Positions 22,201 to 34,745 of a stretch of DNA of 64,000 nucleotides are shown piece after piece; positions within the stretch are counted from its first letter, which is position 1; every line of letters begins with the position of its first letter. Origin of the DNA: Lepeophtheirus salmonis (Eukaryota; Arthropoda; Copepoda; Siphonostomatoida; Caligidae). A program made the position numbers and the translations under genes. The notes below the pieces were generated by a model, which saw only the letters and a program-made list of their open reading frames with translations, did no database searches and was not told the origin of the DNA. The DNA lies in assembly GCF_016086655.4 (NCBI RefSeq), contig NC_052141.2, positions 1,736,001-1,800,000 on the forward strand, written 5' to 3'.

Positions 22201-23661
22201 TTGTTCAAATGATAAATTTCCTTAATATTATTTACATATTTCTAAAAGATTTCTCATATAATTTGCATCTATTTTAGGTATTTAAAAATTATTTTAAGAA
22301 ATTTATTACATTATTTTATGTAGGAATTTAAAATTTTATTTTATTTACCATTTACTTACAGGATTAGATAAATGATTTCGAACAGAAAAATTAGATACTC
22401 TAACCTTTCAAATAACAAAAAGTAGTTTGAAATTGAGTAAAATTAAAGAAAAAACAATTATTCATATGACTATTGAAACACAATTTATGTATTTTGTATG
22501 TAACCTAGTATCCATAAGAAAAATAGTTCAATGGCGTAAAAAGACAGAAAATGCAGTTCCCAATTTGCATACCGTAGGCTTAAACTATTTTTTGGTGATA
22601 GAGGGGTTCCTTCAACCATATTTTAGGTGGCCCTAAGCTATTTATTCGCCCACACCTCCTTCCCAATCCTTGCGATCAATTTCTTAAAAGATTGGATTGA
22701 ATTTAAAATGGAAATTGTATTGCAATACTATTACTCACATTTGAAAGTACATCCTTGGGGTATGGAACAAACAAATATCCATAGATATTTGTCATAAGTA
22801 ATAATAAGCGAATTTATAATGTGTTATTTTTCATTAAGCAGTTTGAACAAAATATGGGCAATTGTATCCAAGGGAATCTTCCACATGCAATTTTCAGGAG
22901 GGCAGTTTTTTTAGTAGCAAATATAGATATATTCAATTACATCTGTTATTTCCTAAGCCATTTTACAAATTGCTTTGACTCCTTTCCAAAAAATGATTCC
23001 CTCCCTCCAAATAAGGATAAAGAGAAAATCAAACTTGTCAATTTAAATAAGAAGCAAATAATGAAATACGTTAATGAACTACACCTGTTGTTGTTTAGAT
23101 GCGTTATGATCACATCTGTTACTTGCAGAAGGGTGTTTGAAATGTATAATATATGAGTACATAGGATCCACTGAATGAACTCATAATGAATATTTTCCCA
23201 ATTGTTCTATAGAGTTTTTTTTTTCTATTAGACATAACTTTTCAATTTCCCCCTGCGGTTAAATAAATATAACATGTGTGGCGACTATATGGCTTGAATG
23301 TAAGTGATCTTATATACATTTATATTATAAATATGCCATGCATCTATTTATATCTTCAAGTAGGTGAATATAGATCATCTCCCTTTGGGGGATTTTCAAG
23401 TTTTTTCACCCTTACACATTTCCGTGATATTTTTCCTTGGGAAATCCGAGGAGACAAAGTAGAAAATTGACGTTTAAATAATTATATATGTGAAAAATGT
23501 CATTCAATACAATGGGGCTTGAACACTGTTGCATTATATTAGGTTATTTACAAAACGATCAAGAGTGGTACCCTCTTGCGGTGAAATAATACAACGCTCT
23601 GAATGATTACATTATTTAATATATTTATTATTTGTAAACTGAAATTAACATTGTATTTTCC
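22201..23661. other. AT-rich spacer
   Basis: Two frames of 70 and 111 codons (22427-22636 and 22821-23156) show no domain, signal peptide or splice context that I can support. No gene called. Confidence 0.4.
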
Positions 23662-23770
23662 ACGTTCGTTAACTATATAATGTCACGTATCCTTTTCCCC
23701 AAAAATAAAAAAAATAAAAGACCTAAAATCAGTTGGTAGTAAGCCAAATAAGGATAGTAAAGATAACTCT
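23662..23770 (+). repeat. R5 repeat, diverged
   Basis: Contains GTTCGTTAAC..AATGTCACGTATCCTTTTCC, then AAAAGACCTAAAATCAGTTGG and TAGTAAGCCAAATAAGG. These match the later part of R5 as seen at 31878-32010. Confidence 0.45.
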
Positions 23771-23804
23771 ATGGCTTTAGTGATGTGTATCTCACGTTCT
23801 ATAA

Positions 23805-24330
23805 ATGGGATCAATTTTTTGCAGGATGGCGTCAAAAAGATCAGATTTTGCAATAAAAAAACTTATTAGACTGTTTTGTCATTGCTTGAGCGTGCGTGTG
23901 TCAAAAATGGAAAACACGCAAAGAGAAAATACAACTTATTTTACAGTTTTTCATCGAATATGGGTAAAACTCAAGCCAGTAAAATTTGATACTGTAACAA
24001 CCAATCTCGAGGCTTCGTCGATTCCATTCCAGTAATTTGGATGTCCAAGGTGTACAATGAAAGGCCAATTCTCGATAATTTGGATAAATTATGGAATTTG
24101 TCAAGTGCGACCCCCCATGTAAGCACTGGTTTGACCGCTATGTACACTGCTCTCATCGTCAAGAGCTGCTAATCTGTTTACCCGCGTTTCAAAACAGCTA
24201 TTGCTTGTGAAGGAAGGAAATATTTAAAAAAATATATTGATTCATAGTATTTAAACATATCATAATTTTTTTTGAGCTGTAATTTCTTGATTCCATAAAA
24301 ATCCCCTTTTTCGTAATTACATCATGTTAC
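23805..24330 (+). pseudogene. Transposase relic, Tc1/mariner family B
   Basis: The start ATGGCGTCAAAAAGATC opens a likely DNA-binding head (M-A-S-K-R-S-D-F-A-I-K-K-L-I-R-L-F, then C-L-S-V-R-V-S-K-M). From about 24070 the family B C-terminus is readable in broken frames (T-A-M-Y-T-A-L-I-V-K-S-C, then S-V-Y-P-R-F-K-T-A-I-A-C-E-G). The family's 3' end follows (TTGATTCCATAAAAATCCCC, TTTTTCGTAATTACATCATG). The catalytic core between them is missing, so the ~525 bp again join N- and C-terminal ends. Confidence 0.65.
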
Positions 24331-24344
24331 TTAAAGCTTTGGCT

Positions 24345-24590
24345 CACCAATCTGTACATACAACCCAAAATTTGATAGATATAATTGAGTCAATCATAGG
24401 TCTTGTATTCAAACTTGTGGGTTGTATTGATTTACCCTTGAGGTTTATCTATAGTTCAAAGCATTGATATGATTGAAAATACTTATATTGGGCCAATATG
24501 GCCCCTTGCCTATAAAATATATCAATTTCACACTCTGTTATAGTGACGATCAATTTCTGGCCTCTCAAATTCCATTTTGCAGTGCACCCA
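24345..24590 (-). repeat. R8 repeat
   Basis: Reverse-complement copy: GGGCCATATTGGCCCAATAT, AAGTATTTTCAATCATATCA, CAACCCACAAGTTTGAATAC, ACCTATGATTGACTCAATTA. Confidence 0.6.
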
Positions 24591-26303
24591 AAAGGTTAAT
24601 AAGAAAAATTTATTGATAGAAATTGAAGATACTTTGTCGAAGAAATCAAATATAACTTAATTTGAGAAAAGATCATTCTAGCTTGTTTTTCTGTTGAAGG
24701 GTCCGAAATCAGGACAATTCATCATGACAAATATATATTTAAATTTAGGATTAATCACATTTTACTTTTTTAAAGAAAATCATAAATAGGCGGAGGATTT
24801 TGGAACCCTCTTTTTGAACAAAAAGAGTGGTAATATTTTGAAAAATATATAAATTGAGCAATTTATAATTAAAGAAAAATATAGTTTTATAGGGATCATT
24901 TAAAGTAATTAGTATTATCTTATACTTATCATAATTTATTCTTAAATTTTGCCATATTATATTACCAATCAAAATTTAAGAAAAATTTTCTTGCCCTAAT
25001 TTTAGCCTTCTATTAGTATTTGTAGTTTTAAAGATATTAAAATACTTTCCTTCAACATTTGTATAAGAGTAAATTTGAAGTTCATGATATCTTCAGGAGT
25101 TAGATATAGGCATCAAACAATTACTGTCACTGATTACTATACCCTCTACCTTTTGCATAAATGGAAGATCAGGATTTCGCAATTTGGCGCAAGATTCAAG
25201 GGGATTATTCACAATATTTAATTTTGCGCCAAATTTTTCCTCCCTATAATTAGCTTTTGTCCCAATCAGGCTCAATCACATATTGATCATGTAATCATAA
25301 ACTTCATATTTTTACCTCCAAAAAGAGAGCTTTATAATGGAGGTTTCCCCTTTGAAAAATATCCTTAAAGGATCATCAAAAGCTGTTGTTTAATCTAACT
25401 ACAACCTAAATTTTGTCTATTTATTTCATTGCAGTTTAGAGAAGTGAGCTGATTTTACCAAAAAAAAGTCTAAGTGAGCAATTTTTTGAGTGATTGAGTG
25501 ATTGCTCACAAATCCTAAGATTAATTATAACGATGTATCTATATTATCGTGCTCCAAGTCTGTTATGGGCCTTAATATGATATCTACAACTTCATTGCCC
25601 TTAACTTAAAACACCATGACCCAGAAATATTTGTTTACCTCAACAATCACCTGATATGGATAAAAACACAGAAAAAAAAACAATTTAAAAACATTTTGTT
25701 GTTTTTTCACCGCTTAATATTTTTATTTTTATTATCAAAGACCCCCACTACCTCTAACCCTCAAACTACTTGAAGTTTACTTGAAGAAAAAAGTGCGTGG
25801 GAGAGGAATGAAGTTGAATGTAGCCTGGAATTTTTCTCACGACACATGAAATCTTGACTTTATTGTTTTCCACATTTTTTTTTTAAATACATACATTTCA
25901 AAAAATCACTGTATGAATATAATTAATTATAAGGAGGGCTTTTTTTCGCGTTATTCTACATGGATACCTACAAGTATTTCGTGACTAAGGGGTCATAACC
26001 TTTTCTATGTATGCTGTAAAATAACATTTACATTTGCACGCTAAATGAGTTGATATTTTCATTACTCAAAATTATAATATTAATACCTACCTCTGGCTAG
26101 TTATCGGCCTCCTTCAATGCAGTTTCTCCGTATGATAATGAGTATTTTATTTAAGAGAAAATATACAGTGTGTATCAAAACTATTTCACCATCACTTTAA
26201 ATATTTTCGTTTTAAAGATGAGTCTAAGAGTCTAAGGTGTTGATCTTCCTTGTTTGATTATTTCACAATCATGCTAAAGTGAATCGAATGAGTCACTTTA
26301 CTC
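24591..26303. other. AT-rich spacer
   Basis: No gene recognised. The short minus-strand frames at 24751-24972 and 25093-25275 show no motif. Confidence 0.4.
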
Positions 26304-26749
26304 TAGTGTTGAACGGGTCTAAACAAACTAAAACGACTGCAGTCGTATCAGTCCGGTCCTAAAACAATTTGTCAGTCCTAGGACATGGCCTTCTTGGTCT
26401 TTTATGATAACTACAACAGCTGAAATGCCGTAGGTATTGACTATGTACTTTCAGCTCTTCAACATATCATCTTTCAACAGACAAGATAGTTCAAGTTTAA
26501 ATTTGGAGGTGTGTGGCTAGAACTTACTTATATACCTTCTAGCTATAATATATTATTTTCTTCATTTTTAAATTATTCAATCTTAGCTATGTGTAAAGAA
26601 TAGCTAAATATATAGGAAGAACCGTAGGACTGAAAGACCGACGTATCGTACCTTAAGTCCGTTGAGTGGTAAAAGAAATCTTACCTATAAAAAAGACTAA
26701 CAGGGGGAAGACTGGTTATACAATCAGTGCTAGGACCGATCCAACACTA
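26304..26749. mobile_element. hAT-like MITE (TAGTGTTG ends)
   Basis: The left end TAGTGTTGAACGGGTCTAAA and the right end TTTTAGGACC-type inverse (CTAGGACCGATCCAACACTA) form imperfect terminal inverted repeats. Internal GTCCGGTCCTAAAAC and CCGTAGGACTGAAAGACCG phrases add sub-terminal symmetry. It is about 446 bp and non-coding. Confidence 0.6.
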
Positions 26750-27114
26750 ACTTGCTCCGTGCTCACAAAAAAGTCAAGTAGACCGGTGTCCGTATCATAA
26801 AGCTTCACCAGATTTCATACGCAAAGCGGATCTCCTCGGAGAATGACTTTCCTAGCGTTTTATCTGTTGTGAAGCTACACATCAATGTTTCAAAAATGAC
26901 ATAATGTTTTTATCTTCTTTTATTTTAGCATATATTTTCCTTGGAGGTATTTATAGCCTTTGTATAGCTTCTATATTTTTATTCAACAGATTTTATAGCA
27001 TTATGTTACTATATTTCCTTTTTATTTTGGCATTCTACTATAAGTATATATCTGTTTATGAGACTAGTTAAAAGTGTACTTACTTTTCTGTGCAACTCTC
27101 GTGCAATTCTGGAA
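26750..27114. other. Spacer
   Basis: No gene recognised. Confidence 0.4.
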
Positions 27115-27411
27115 GCAAATAACCGCTGGATGGGAACCCTGGAGGTGGTTGCCCCATAAAAAAGTCATCATTTGTTATAAAAGAGGGGGGCATGGCTGCA
27201 CCAAGGCATGACCTAAATAACTAAGTACATCATACAGTTGTGTTTCAAGTTGATCAGATTCGTAATTGTCAGCTTTCATAACAATAATGAGGTTCTCCAA
27301 AAGGATGGAGCACCTCCACATACAGCGAAGCGACCCAGTCCTTTCTCCAGAAGAAAATAGTTTATTTGGGGCATGGCAGTGTGGTCACCATACTCACCAG
27401 ACGTGAATCCG

Positions 27412-27576
27412 CAGAACTCAATATGCCTTCGATCCCAGGTGATTCCTAGAGAAATAAATATACCAATACTTTATGTTGGTACATGGATTTCACAAAAAGA
27501 TTCCCAGGTTAGATGTAGCAATTGTAATACTATAATGCTTATTTATACTTAATCAATCCAACTCCATCTAATAAAT
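27412..27576 (+). repeat. tRNA-derived SINE, 5'-truncated copy
   Basis: Shares GAACTCAAT, a B-box-like CCTTCGATCCC, GATTCCTAGA, AAAAAGATTCCCAGGT and TGTAATACTATAATGCTTA with the copy at 15925-16115. The A-box half is absent, as is common for SINEs truncated at the 5' end. It sits inside a transposase reading frame. Confidence 0.7.
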
Positions 27577-27783
27577 GGCGTCCACAGATTTATATTTTTC
27601 TTTTAATGGGGTGTTTTTTTGTAATTCTTTGCAAAAATCCATATAGATTCACAAAAAATTTCATAAATCAATAGCTATTCACAAAAAATTTAATTTGTAG
27701 GAAAAACAATTGAATTTTTTATTTATATATATATTTGGGGGGAAGCGCTTCAGCCACTCCAGTCCACACCCTTTGGACACCCT
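27577..27783. mobile_element. R3 MITE, short copy
   Basis: GGCGTCCACAGATT on the left and CTTTGGACACCCTG on the right are inverse ends. The core holds TCAATAGCTATTCACAAAAA and a TTCAGCCACTCCAG block, equivalent to the TACAGCCCTCCAGCC block at 4300. Confidence 0.65.
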
Positions 27784-27978
27784 GCGTTGTGCCTTGCCTT
27801 CTTGGTGCATGTGGAGAGTAAGGCCCATGGCAAACGCCACCCCAACTCTGAGGCCAATAAAGCCTCTGTATTAGTTTTGGGGCAATACGTACAAAGAGTG
27901 GATAAGGAGGTCATGCTCTGCCTCAGCCCCAGACTGAAGGCCATCATTCAGACTGATGGAGGTCATATTGACCTTTAA

Positions 27979-29425
27979 TGAACCTTAACTGAATTTTTAC
28001 AAACTAGCAAAATATAAATAGGTACAGAAACATGAAGTCTAAAGTTTTTGATTAATTTTGTTGTTTTGAATCGGGAAATATGTTTGATACAACCTGTACA
28101 TAATTATTATTTGTTAAAGTTCTCAAAGAAAAATAATGTATAATAAAATATATATTTTGTTAAACGGCATTTGAATCAAATTATACAACATTTGCTGTTA
28201 TAATATATGTACGTTCTACACGCAACGCCCAAGAAAATAACAATCCCGCTCACTCTATGCGTTTCCTTATTGTAGGTAGGGGAATAGCAGGTTGTAAAAG
28301 ATCAAGTGCGGAAAAAGGATGGGTAATGATGAGTTAGCATTTAATATGAGTAATGGATTGCGTTTTAATTCAATTAAAGATAATAGGATATTATGCATTG
28401 CATTTATATAAAAGGTGAGTAAGGTTTCGTGATGAGAATATGTTTGTTCCGTGATTTTTATATTACAATTCTATTATTATAATTTTGTGTATTTATATAA
28501 TTAGATTTTAAAATATTATCGCAAGGATCAGATGATAATTACATGTATTTTTTTATAAAGGGGGGGTTGGAAATGACAGGAGAAAACAGTTCTATATTGT
28601 TTCAATGTAAAACACACACAGTTTATAAAGTTATACAAATGAGTTCAAAACTAATGAAGGTTCATTTCGTATTCAGAGTGCGAATTGAATTTGTATATAT
28701 TTACTGCCAAAGAGTACTAAAAACTTGGAGATATATTAATAAAAGTTCTAAGCGTACAAACGACAATAATGCTTAGTTTTCTTAGGAATGTTTTTTTTTT
28801 TTACTCACATCAGAAAAGTTTTCCTACAGAATGGAAAAAAAAATATTTTCTCCTGTATATAATCATTAAATAGCAGATGGTGCCTAATGATGTATCATTA
28901 ATTATACAGTAGATTGCTGAATGGGTGATGAGTTAGGGATATTTTTAGTAAGGAAGGGAATTTTATTCTCTTTTCCATCATCCTAAAAGGATTACATAGT
29001 TTGTGGGCCAATTTCCATATAAAAAACGCCCTTGCCAAGCTCTTTAAAATAAAAAATTAAAACAACATTCTGTCAAAATGTCAAAATACTCTATTGAACA
29101 TTTTCATTGACGTCATAAATTGCATCATAGTTAAAGGAGACGCCATTTTAGTCACTCAAAGTTGATATTTTACTGAATAAAATGGACCAATTTTCTCTAC
29201 ATCTTGATTAAATTCCATCAAATAGCATTATGAATCAAATAAAAAAGACTCAACACTTACATTGAATACTACTTAACGGCAATGATAAACAGTGATAGTT
29301 GTATAAAACCAAAGTAATTTGTACTAAAAATGGCTAAATTTCTTCTTTATTTTAATCAAAAAGGGACGATTGATAATTGGAGAAAAATATCCGAGTATCT
29401 CCATTATAAAAATTATCTTATAATA
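27979..29425. other. AT-rich spacer
   Basis: No gene or repeat recognised. A 77-codon frame at 28543-28776 has no motif. Confidence 0.4.
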
Positions 29426-29594
29426 CAGTGATTTTCAGCCTTTTTTAGTCATATCCCACTTGTAAAATAATTATTTAAGCCAAGTACCCCCTTACCAGTA
29501 ATATACATTTTAAGTTTCAGTGATGTAACACATGTACCCCCTGGAGTGCCTCAAAGTACCAAGGGGTTCGCGTATCCCCATGTGAGAACCACTG
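29426..29594. mobile_element. Short hAT-type non-autonomous element
   Basis: It starts CAGTGATTTTCAGCC and ends TGTGAGAACCACTG, which are inverse to each other. The imperfect 8-bp duplications TTATAATA (29418-29425) and GTGTAATA (29595-29602) agree at six positions. The interior AAGCCAAGTACCCCC and GGGGTTCGCGTATCCCC phrases are typical of the widespread hAT element that begins CAGTGGTTCTCAACC. It is 169 bp and non-coding. Confidence 0.78.
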
Positions 29595-29602
29595 GTGTAA
29601 TA

Positions 29603-31877
29603 GAATCTTTGAACAAAACAAAACATTTTTGATCCTTGGCATTTAGCATCAAGCGTCTACTATATATTCATATTTTTTATCTAAGTAATAACATTGTAGT
29701 CCTATTAATTAAATATATCAGGCCTTTTGCATGCAGTAGTAAGCAAATTTGACATGGTTTGAGATTCGATCCCGGTTTCACTGACAAAATTTGGTAAGTA
29801 AAAAATTCGAATTCTTATAAGTAATACATGTTTTCTAAACTAAATTTGTATGTAAACTTCAAATCTGAAGTCAGAAATACAAAATATGGAATTCTTCTTT
29901 AGATATACTCATTTTTGTACAAGTATGTCTAATCTAACGGAAATAAAAATTTAACCTGATACTGAAAATATATGTATACTCGGATATCAATGTTAGAACA
30001 ACTAATGTGATGTATTTATTTCAGACAACATACTTGATACCTTGATTTAGCCAATATCAAGTAGCTGCAGGTAATATGATTGCACAATATCATGCGTTCC
30101 AAAATATAGATATTTTACTCAAAAATTGTGTTTATGTTGCTTGGTAAAAAAAAATACATTCAGAATTATTAAGTCGTTTGACTCAAATTGGGCATCATTT
30201 TCACAGAAAAGTCCTGGACATAATCAATTAACTTTTCAAGAATATCGCTCGTTCTGTTTTTTTGTTGCGGCCTCTCGTAATGCAAAATTTCGCATAAAAT
30301 TTTAAATGAGTAAATCGTAAAAAAAAAAAATCTGAAATATTATAGCTTGTAGTAGATAATTAAACGCATCAGCCTAAAATATGCTATTTGAGGTACAACC
30401 CATACGATTAAATTTTCACATATATAGCTCCATACGTTTTTATGTACCATCCATTTTAATGGCGGACGGTATTTTTTCATTCGTCAATCAAATTAGGGAG
30501 TAGGCATAATATTTTTTTTAATGTTTGGGTACAAGAAATAATATAAATTAAGTATCAATTTAAAGCTTATTAAATTTCAAATAAAATGATATAGAAATCA
30601 ATCCTGTAGTCCTTTCCTATCAGTAGATATGGCTACCTAAAGCCAGGAATTTATCAAAAAATATGAATTTCCTATTCCGTTTGTCACTTAATACATATTT
30701 TTTTAACTATAATATTTCATTAAAGTTAAAGTCCTGCCCACTATCTATCATTTGAATATAAATAATTGTTAATAAAATATACATTGTAGATTCTATAGGT
30801 CTACAAAATTGGGATTTCAAAAATTTTGTCACGCAAAAAACTGTCATTTCCCGGGCAAATTGGTATTAAATTCAAATTTCTTGGCTAAACGACATAAAAT
30901 ACAGGATTGAAACTTAAAAAATCATAATGTACAGACATCTTTACACCATAAAAGACTTATGAAACAATTTTCATTGTTTATTTTCTGTCCCTAAATATTT
31001 TTTCACACTTTTGTGAAAAAGTGAAACCGGAGTCAAATCTGAAACCATGTCATATAAAGGATAACTGTTTTTGTTAGTGAGCGTTAGTAGTAAAAGTAAT
31101 CCCTAACTCATCAGTCATCACATCAATTTATTTATTTTTTTCTTTTGTCAAGCTCGTATTATTAATTTTTCATTCTTGAGGACAGAACACGTCATATGAA
31201 TGGATAAAAGCATTGAGTGAGGATTTATCTTCTATAACCGAAGCCTAATTACTCCGGGTTAGGCGGAATACTACCCCTAGAATATATCAAACCTAGCAAA
31301 AGAAGGATGGATTTTTGATATATATATCTTTTATTGGTTAACCCATTTTGACATCCAATATTTCTGTATTTACCTTAATTTAAAAGAAAAGGGAATTTGA
31401 TTGTGTATGCCCCCAATGGGTAACATCAAACCATGCTGACCACTGACGTCATGTAAAAACACTCCTTGCCAATTGATGTCATTGATAAAGAGTGATATTT
31501 TTATAATAAAAATAACATGTACTAAAAATCCCTACAACTGCTAGATTTGTATAATTATTATTAATATTTTAGTCCATTACGGACGAGAAAAGTAGAATAA
31601 TTTGATAAATATATCTTGTTATATAATTGTCATAGTGAATATATATCTACACCATGGAAATGTGATTTTATAACGATATAATAACATATTTTTAATAGAT
31701 ATAAAGGTGAGATATATATAAAAAAACTAGGCATTAAAAGGATAGTCTTTTGATAAGAATTAAGTCCTTTTATTTGTTGGTTCATTGTTCAATGACTTGG
31801 ATGTTCTAAGGCTCCCAATATGTCCTCCATTATCAATGCTGATATCAAGTGAAAAAGATTTTTTTCTCTCTTTTCGC
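29603..31877. other. AT-rich spacer
   Basis: More than 2 kb without a supported gene. A GAGATTCGATCCCGGTTTC stretch at about 29760 resembles a tRNA T-arm, but no cloverleaf can be drawn around it. A piece near 31070-31240 loosely resembles repeat R11. Confidence 0.4.
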
Positions 31878-32010
31878 ACGTCATTGTTTTTTCACCCTTA
31901 TTGTATCACCCAACCTTTCCTCAAAAAAAAGTCTCAAAATCATCTAGTAGTTAGCCAAATAAGTCAATCATTCCCGTTGCCATTTATTTCTTAAGTCATC
32001 CCAGACTCCT
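31878..32010 (+). repeat. R5 repeat
   Basis: CACGTCATTGTTTTTTCACC, TTGTATCACCCAACCTTTCC, AGTCTCAAAATCATCTAGTA, GTTAGCCAAATAAGTC, ending CATCCCAGACTCC. It aligns in order with 54935-55075. Confidence 0.6.
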
Positions 32011-33254
32011 ATTGTGGTGTTTACCTGAATGTAATTAAAGATATATACGATTCTCCTCCCGAGAGTAACGGAATGGAGAGAAAAGATTGTAGACAGAAAA
32101 TTAATATGAACGTAGAGCCTATTTGTGAAATGATAAAGGATGACTAAAATATAGAATAACTAAAAGGATATGGTGGAAGAACGTAGATTGGTGATTAAAG
32201 CCAGTAAATATTACTACGAATATACATGACTGAAATAAAATGTTTTCATATAATTAATTGTAAAAACAAGGAAATGTCAAAATTATTGTCTCGTTATTTA
32301 TGCACCATTTTTGAAATGAATTACATAAATATATTTCATAATATTAAAATCCTACAAAATTAAACTTTTATGAAATAAATGTCAAACATTTAGGACGGCC
32401 CTATATTGAAAAATAATTGTTGATATTATTAGGTATTGTTATCAACAAAAATGTTGTTGTTCTTGGTGAAATTGATTTAAATCTCAGCATCAAAAACAGT
32501 ACAATTTGCTTATCCACATTCTACACTTTTCTCCTACGTTTAATATACCTATAAATATTTTAGATTTCTCTATAAAATAAACAATACATGGATGAACTCT
32601 CATGTCTCTCACATAATAATACATGTATTATTAATACAGGGAGTTGGGAACAAGAGAACAGAGGCTCTATTAAGTATATTATTCATTCTTGATATCATTA
32701 TACCAAATCTGTGCTCATGTCATGGAAATAACAAGAATAAGTGGGGTAGTATGTAAAGGAAAAAAAAAAGTAGTTCCACTCTTTCTTAAGAAAAGTGAAA
32801 ATAATGAAATAAAAAAAAATCTTTATTTAAAGAAGAAGAGAAAAACCCCTTATCATTCAGAGTTATCTTGCCCCATAATACGTGATGGAAATCCTTGATA
32901 AATGTTTTTCCATTTCTTTCTTGTTAGGTTTTTTTTTTTTTGTGTGTGTGCACCTTTGTACATAACTTTTTACGTAAAGGAATTTGACGTAGTTACTTCT
33001 TTTACGTACTCGGCGTTTCATTATTGCTATTATACGCAGGACTAATACTCGCTACGCCCTCATTTTCTCATCTTTATTTTTTAAATGATTATTATTGCAA
33101 ATTATTATTATTATAAATGCAGTTTCACAGATATTTAATTAGATAAATAGTAGTATAGAGACTCGTTTCGAGACACATTTTTGATTTGGTTCGGTCCTAG
33201 GACTGATTTATTAATTTTCCAATCTATTTTTTTAAATGCTCGAAATTCTCCGGA
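32011..33254. other. AT-rich spacer
   Basis: No gene recognised. A short T run and (GT)n tract lie near 32931-32950. Confidence 0.4.
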
Positions 33255-34108
33255 TTAGAATCATCAATTCGAAATCTGAGCACTTCATAATTCAATAATA
33301 ATTGAAGCTGGAGTAATGGAAATAAATTCATTATTCGATATATTAAGTCATAAACAGTTCCAAACAAAGCAAATTTGGTCTCTCTAGCGTACGTACAAGT
33401 TGAGAAAATGACACTCAAACGTGACCGAAGAATTTCTATTCGCGCACACCAAGTAGTTTGAGGTCTCCAGGACCACCCTTTACGCCCTCAGCCAATTCCG
33501 AAATGTTGGAGAGGAAGAAGGGATCTGTCAAAAAAACCAAATTGCTGGACCCGGATGAGTTAAAGAAAACCCCCCAGGACAATCCCTCAATTCCATGAGG
33601 GTCTAATCAGGAGATCTCGGATTTTCACACCAGAATGCCCAGAAAGCTATCAAAAAAGGGGGTGGAAAGAGTCTTGTGAGGATCAACAGGCAACTTTTGA
33701 CACCAGAAATGAAAGAAACACATTCCTTCCGTTGCAAGACTCTTTGAAGTACTTTTGAACACTTTTACCTACCCTAAACCCCTGATACTAACCCTTTGAC
33801 TACACCTTTTGAGTGCATGTAGAAGGGAAGGCCTCCAGTGTCCATAATCCAAACACCAAGACTCTCTGAGACACTGACAGCCAACACTAGAACGGAATGA
33901 CAGTGGACTACATTCTCCGCGAGTGACAGGCCTTTCCGCTGGAATCCATCATTGTCGCTAAGGGTGGCTACATTAATGATTAACAGAGTTCAGCTAAGCA
34001 TCTATTTATATTATAAATTTTGTTGAAATTATACTGTATTTTAATGGATTATATTTTGTTGAAGCTACAAAATTCAAAGTGTACGGATTTTAATATACCA
34101 CTCGGTAT
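33255..34108 (+). mobile_element. Tc1/mariner family A, deletion derivative, copy 1
   Basis: It has the worn left end (TTCGAAATCTGAGCACTTC) and right end (TACGGATTTTAATATACCAC) of the family. The transposase N-terminus translates in pieces (L-D-P-D-E-L-K-K, then R-A-I-K-K-G-V-K-S-L equivalents). At the R-C-K-T-L-x-N motif (33725-33750) the sequence jumps to the region just before the third catalytic Asp (equivalent of P-L-D-Y-T-F-x-V-H-V-E-G-K-A). It then runs to the E-S-I-I-V-A-K-G-G-Y-I-N-D terminus at about 33975. The first two catalytic Asp residues are gone. The same break is seen in 40535-41285 and 59411-60201. Confidence 0.8.
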
Positions 34109-34424
34109 ATTAAAGACGTAACTAGACGTCCTCTGTTTTTACATGTACTTTGATCTCTGTTTTCATTGAATAACGATCTATTTTTATGAACAAAAATTAA
34201 AAAATGGAGCCGTTACTATAAGAACCTCTCATGGCAGATTATTTAAACGAAATGATTTATATAATTAGTCTTCCTTTTCTTCCTTTTATATTCCTCAACC
34301 CTAGGTAGGAGTCAAGATAAAAAAAAGAAGATAGCTAGGACAGAAGGACTCAAGTACCAAAAGGGGGTCTGTAGTACCAATTATGGTAATTTATCTATTT
34401 TGAGCACTAAAAATAAAGAAATCA
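34109..34424. other. Spacer
   Basis: No gene or repeat recognised. Confidence 0.4.
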
Positions 34425-34745
34425 GTATGGTATCCTGACATTTGGGAGTATGTTTTAGAAGAGAGCAGCTTAGCTACCATGACGTTTCGTTAGATCAGCT
34501 ACAAGCAGCTGTGAGGAGGGGAGAAGGATATCAACCAGGGCAAAGAATAACTCCTATATCGATCATCAATATTACTCTGAGTACAACAAGAAAGTACAAT
34601 TTATTACTCCACAAACAAATCCTCAGGACTTTATGAGTAGAACATGAAGTTCACTCATCAGAAATTAAATAAGAATCACAAGAACCTAGTATTACAAAAC
34701 TTTACTCTTCAGATTGCCAACTCCAAGAACCCGGATGAGCTCTTT
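34425..34745 (+). repeat. R1 repeat with tail
   Basis: Head TGGTATCCTGACATTTGGGA, GAGAGCAGCTTAGCTACCAT, GACGTTTCGTTAGATCAGCT. Tail GAAGTTCACTCATCAGAAAT and TTCAGATTGCCAACTCC. The tail matches the sequence downstream of the RT relic at 47945-48110. Confidence 0.65.

Larger units (their letters stand above)
27115..27978 (+). pseudogene. Transposase relic split by a SINE and a MITE (family I)
   Basis: A DDE transposase of the Tc1/mariner group. Readable pieces are N-N-R-W-M-G-T-L-E-V-V-A-P (about 27119-27160), then L-Q-K-D-G-A-P-P-H-T-A-K-R with the second catalytic Asp (27296-27340), then W-S-P-Y-S-P-D-V-N-P ending at 27411. Foreign sequence (SINE plus R3 MITE) fills 27412-27783. The protein resumes in phase at 27786 with L-C-L-A-F-L-V-H-V-E-S-K-A, continues to L-S-P-R-L-K-A-I-I-Q-T-D-G-G-H-I-D and stops at 27976-27978. 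The position of the third Asp (canonical N-P-L-D-F) now reads Cys. It has one stop (K-R-R-K-stop) and no N-terminus. Confidence 0.78.

Noticed and set aside
22821..23156. 111-codon plus-strand frame
   Set aside because: AT-driven composition, with no motif, conserved ends or splice context. Probably chance.
29740..29790. tRNA-like T-arm phrase (GAGATTCGATCCCGGTTTC)
   Set aside because: No acceptor, D or anticodon stems can be paired around it, and no terminator follows. At most it is a worn SINE piece.
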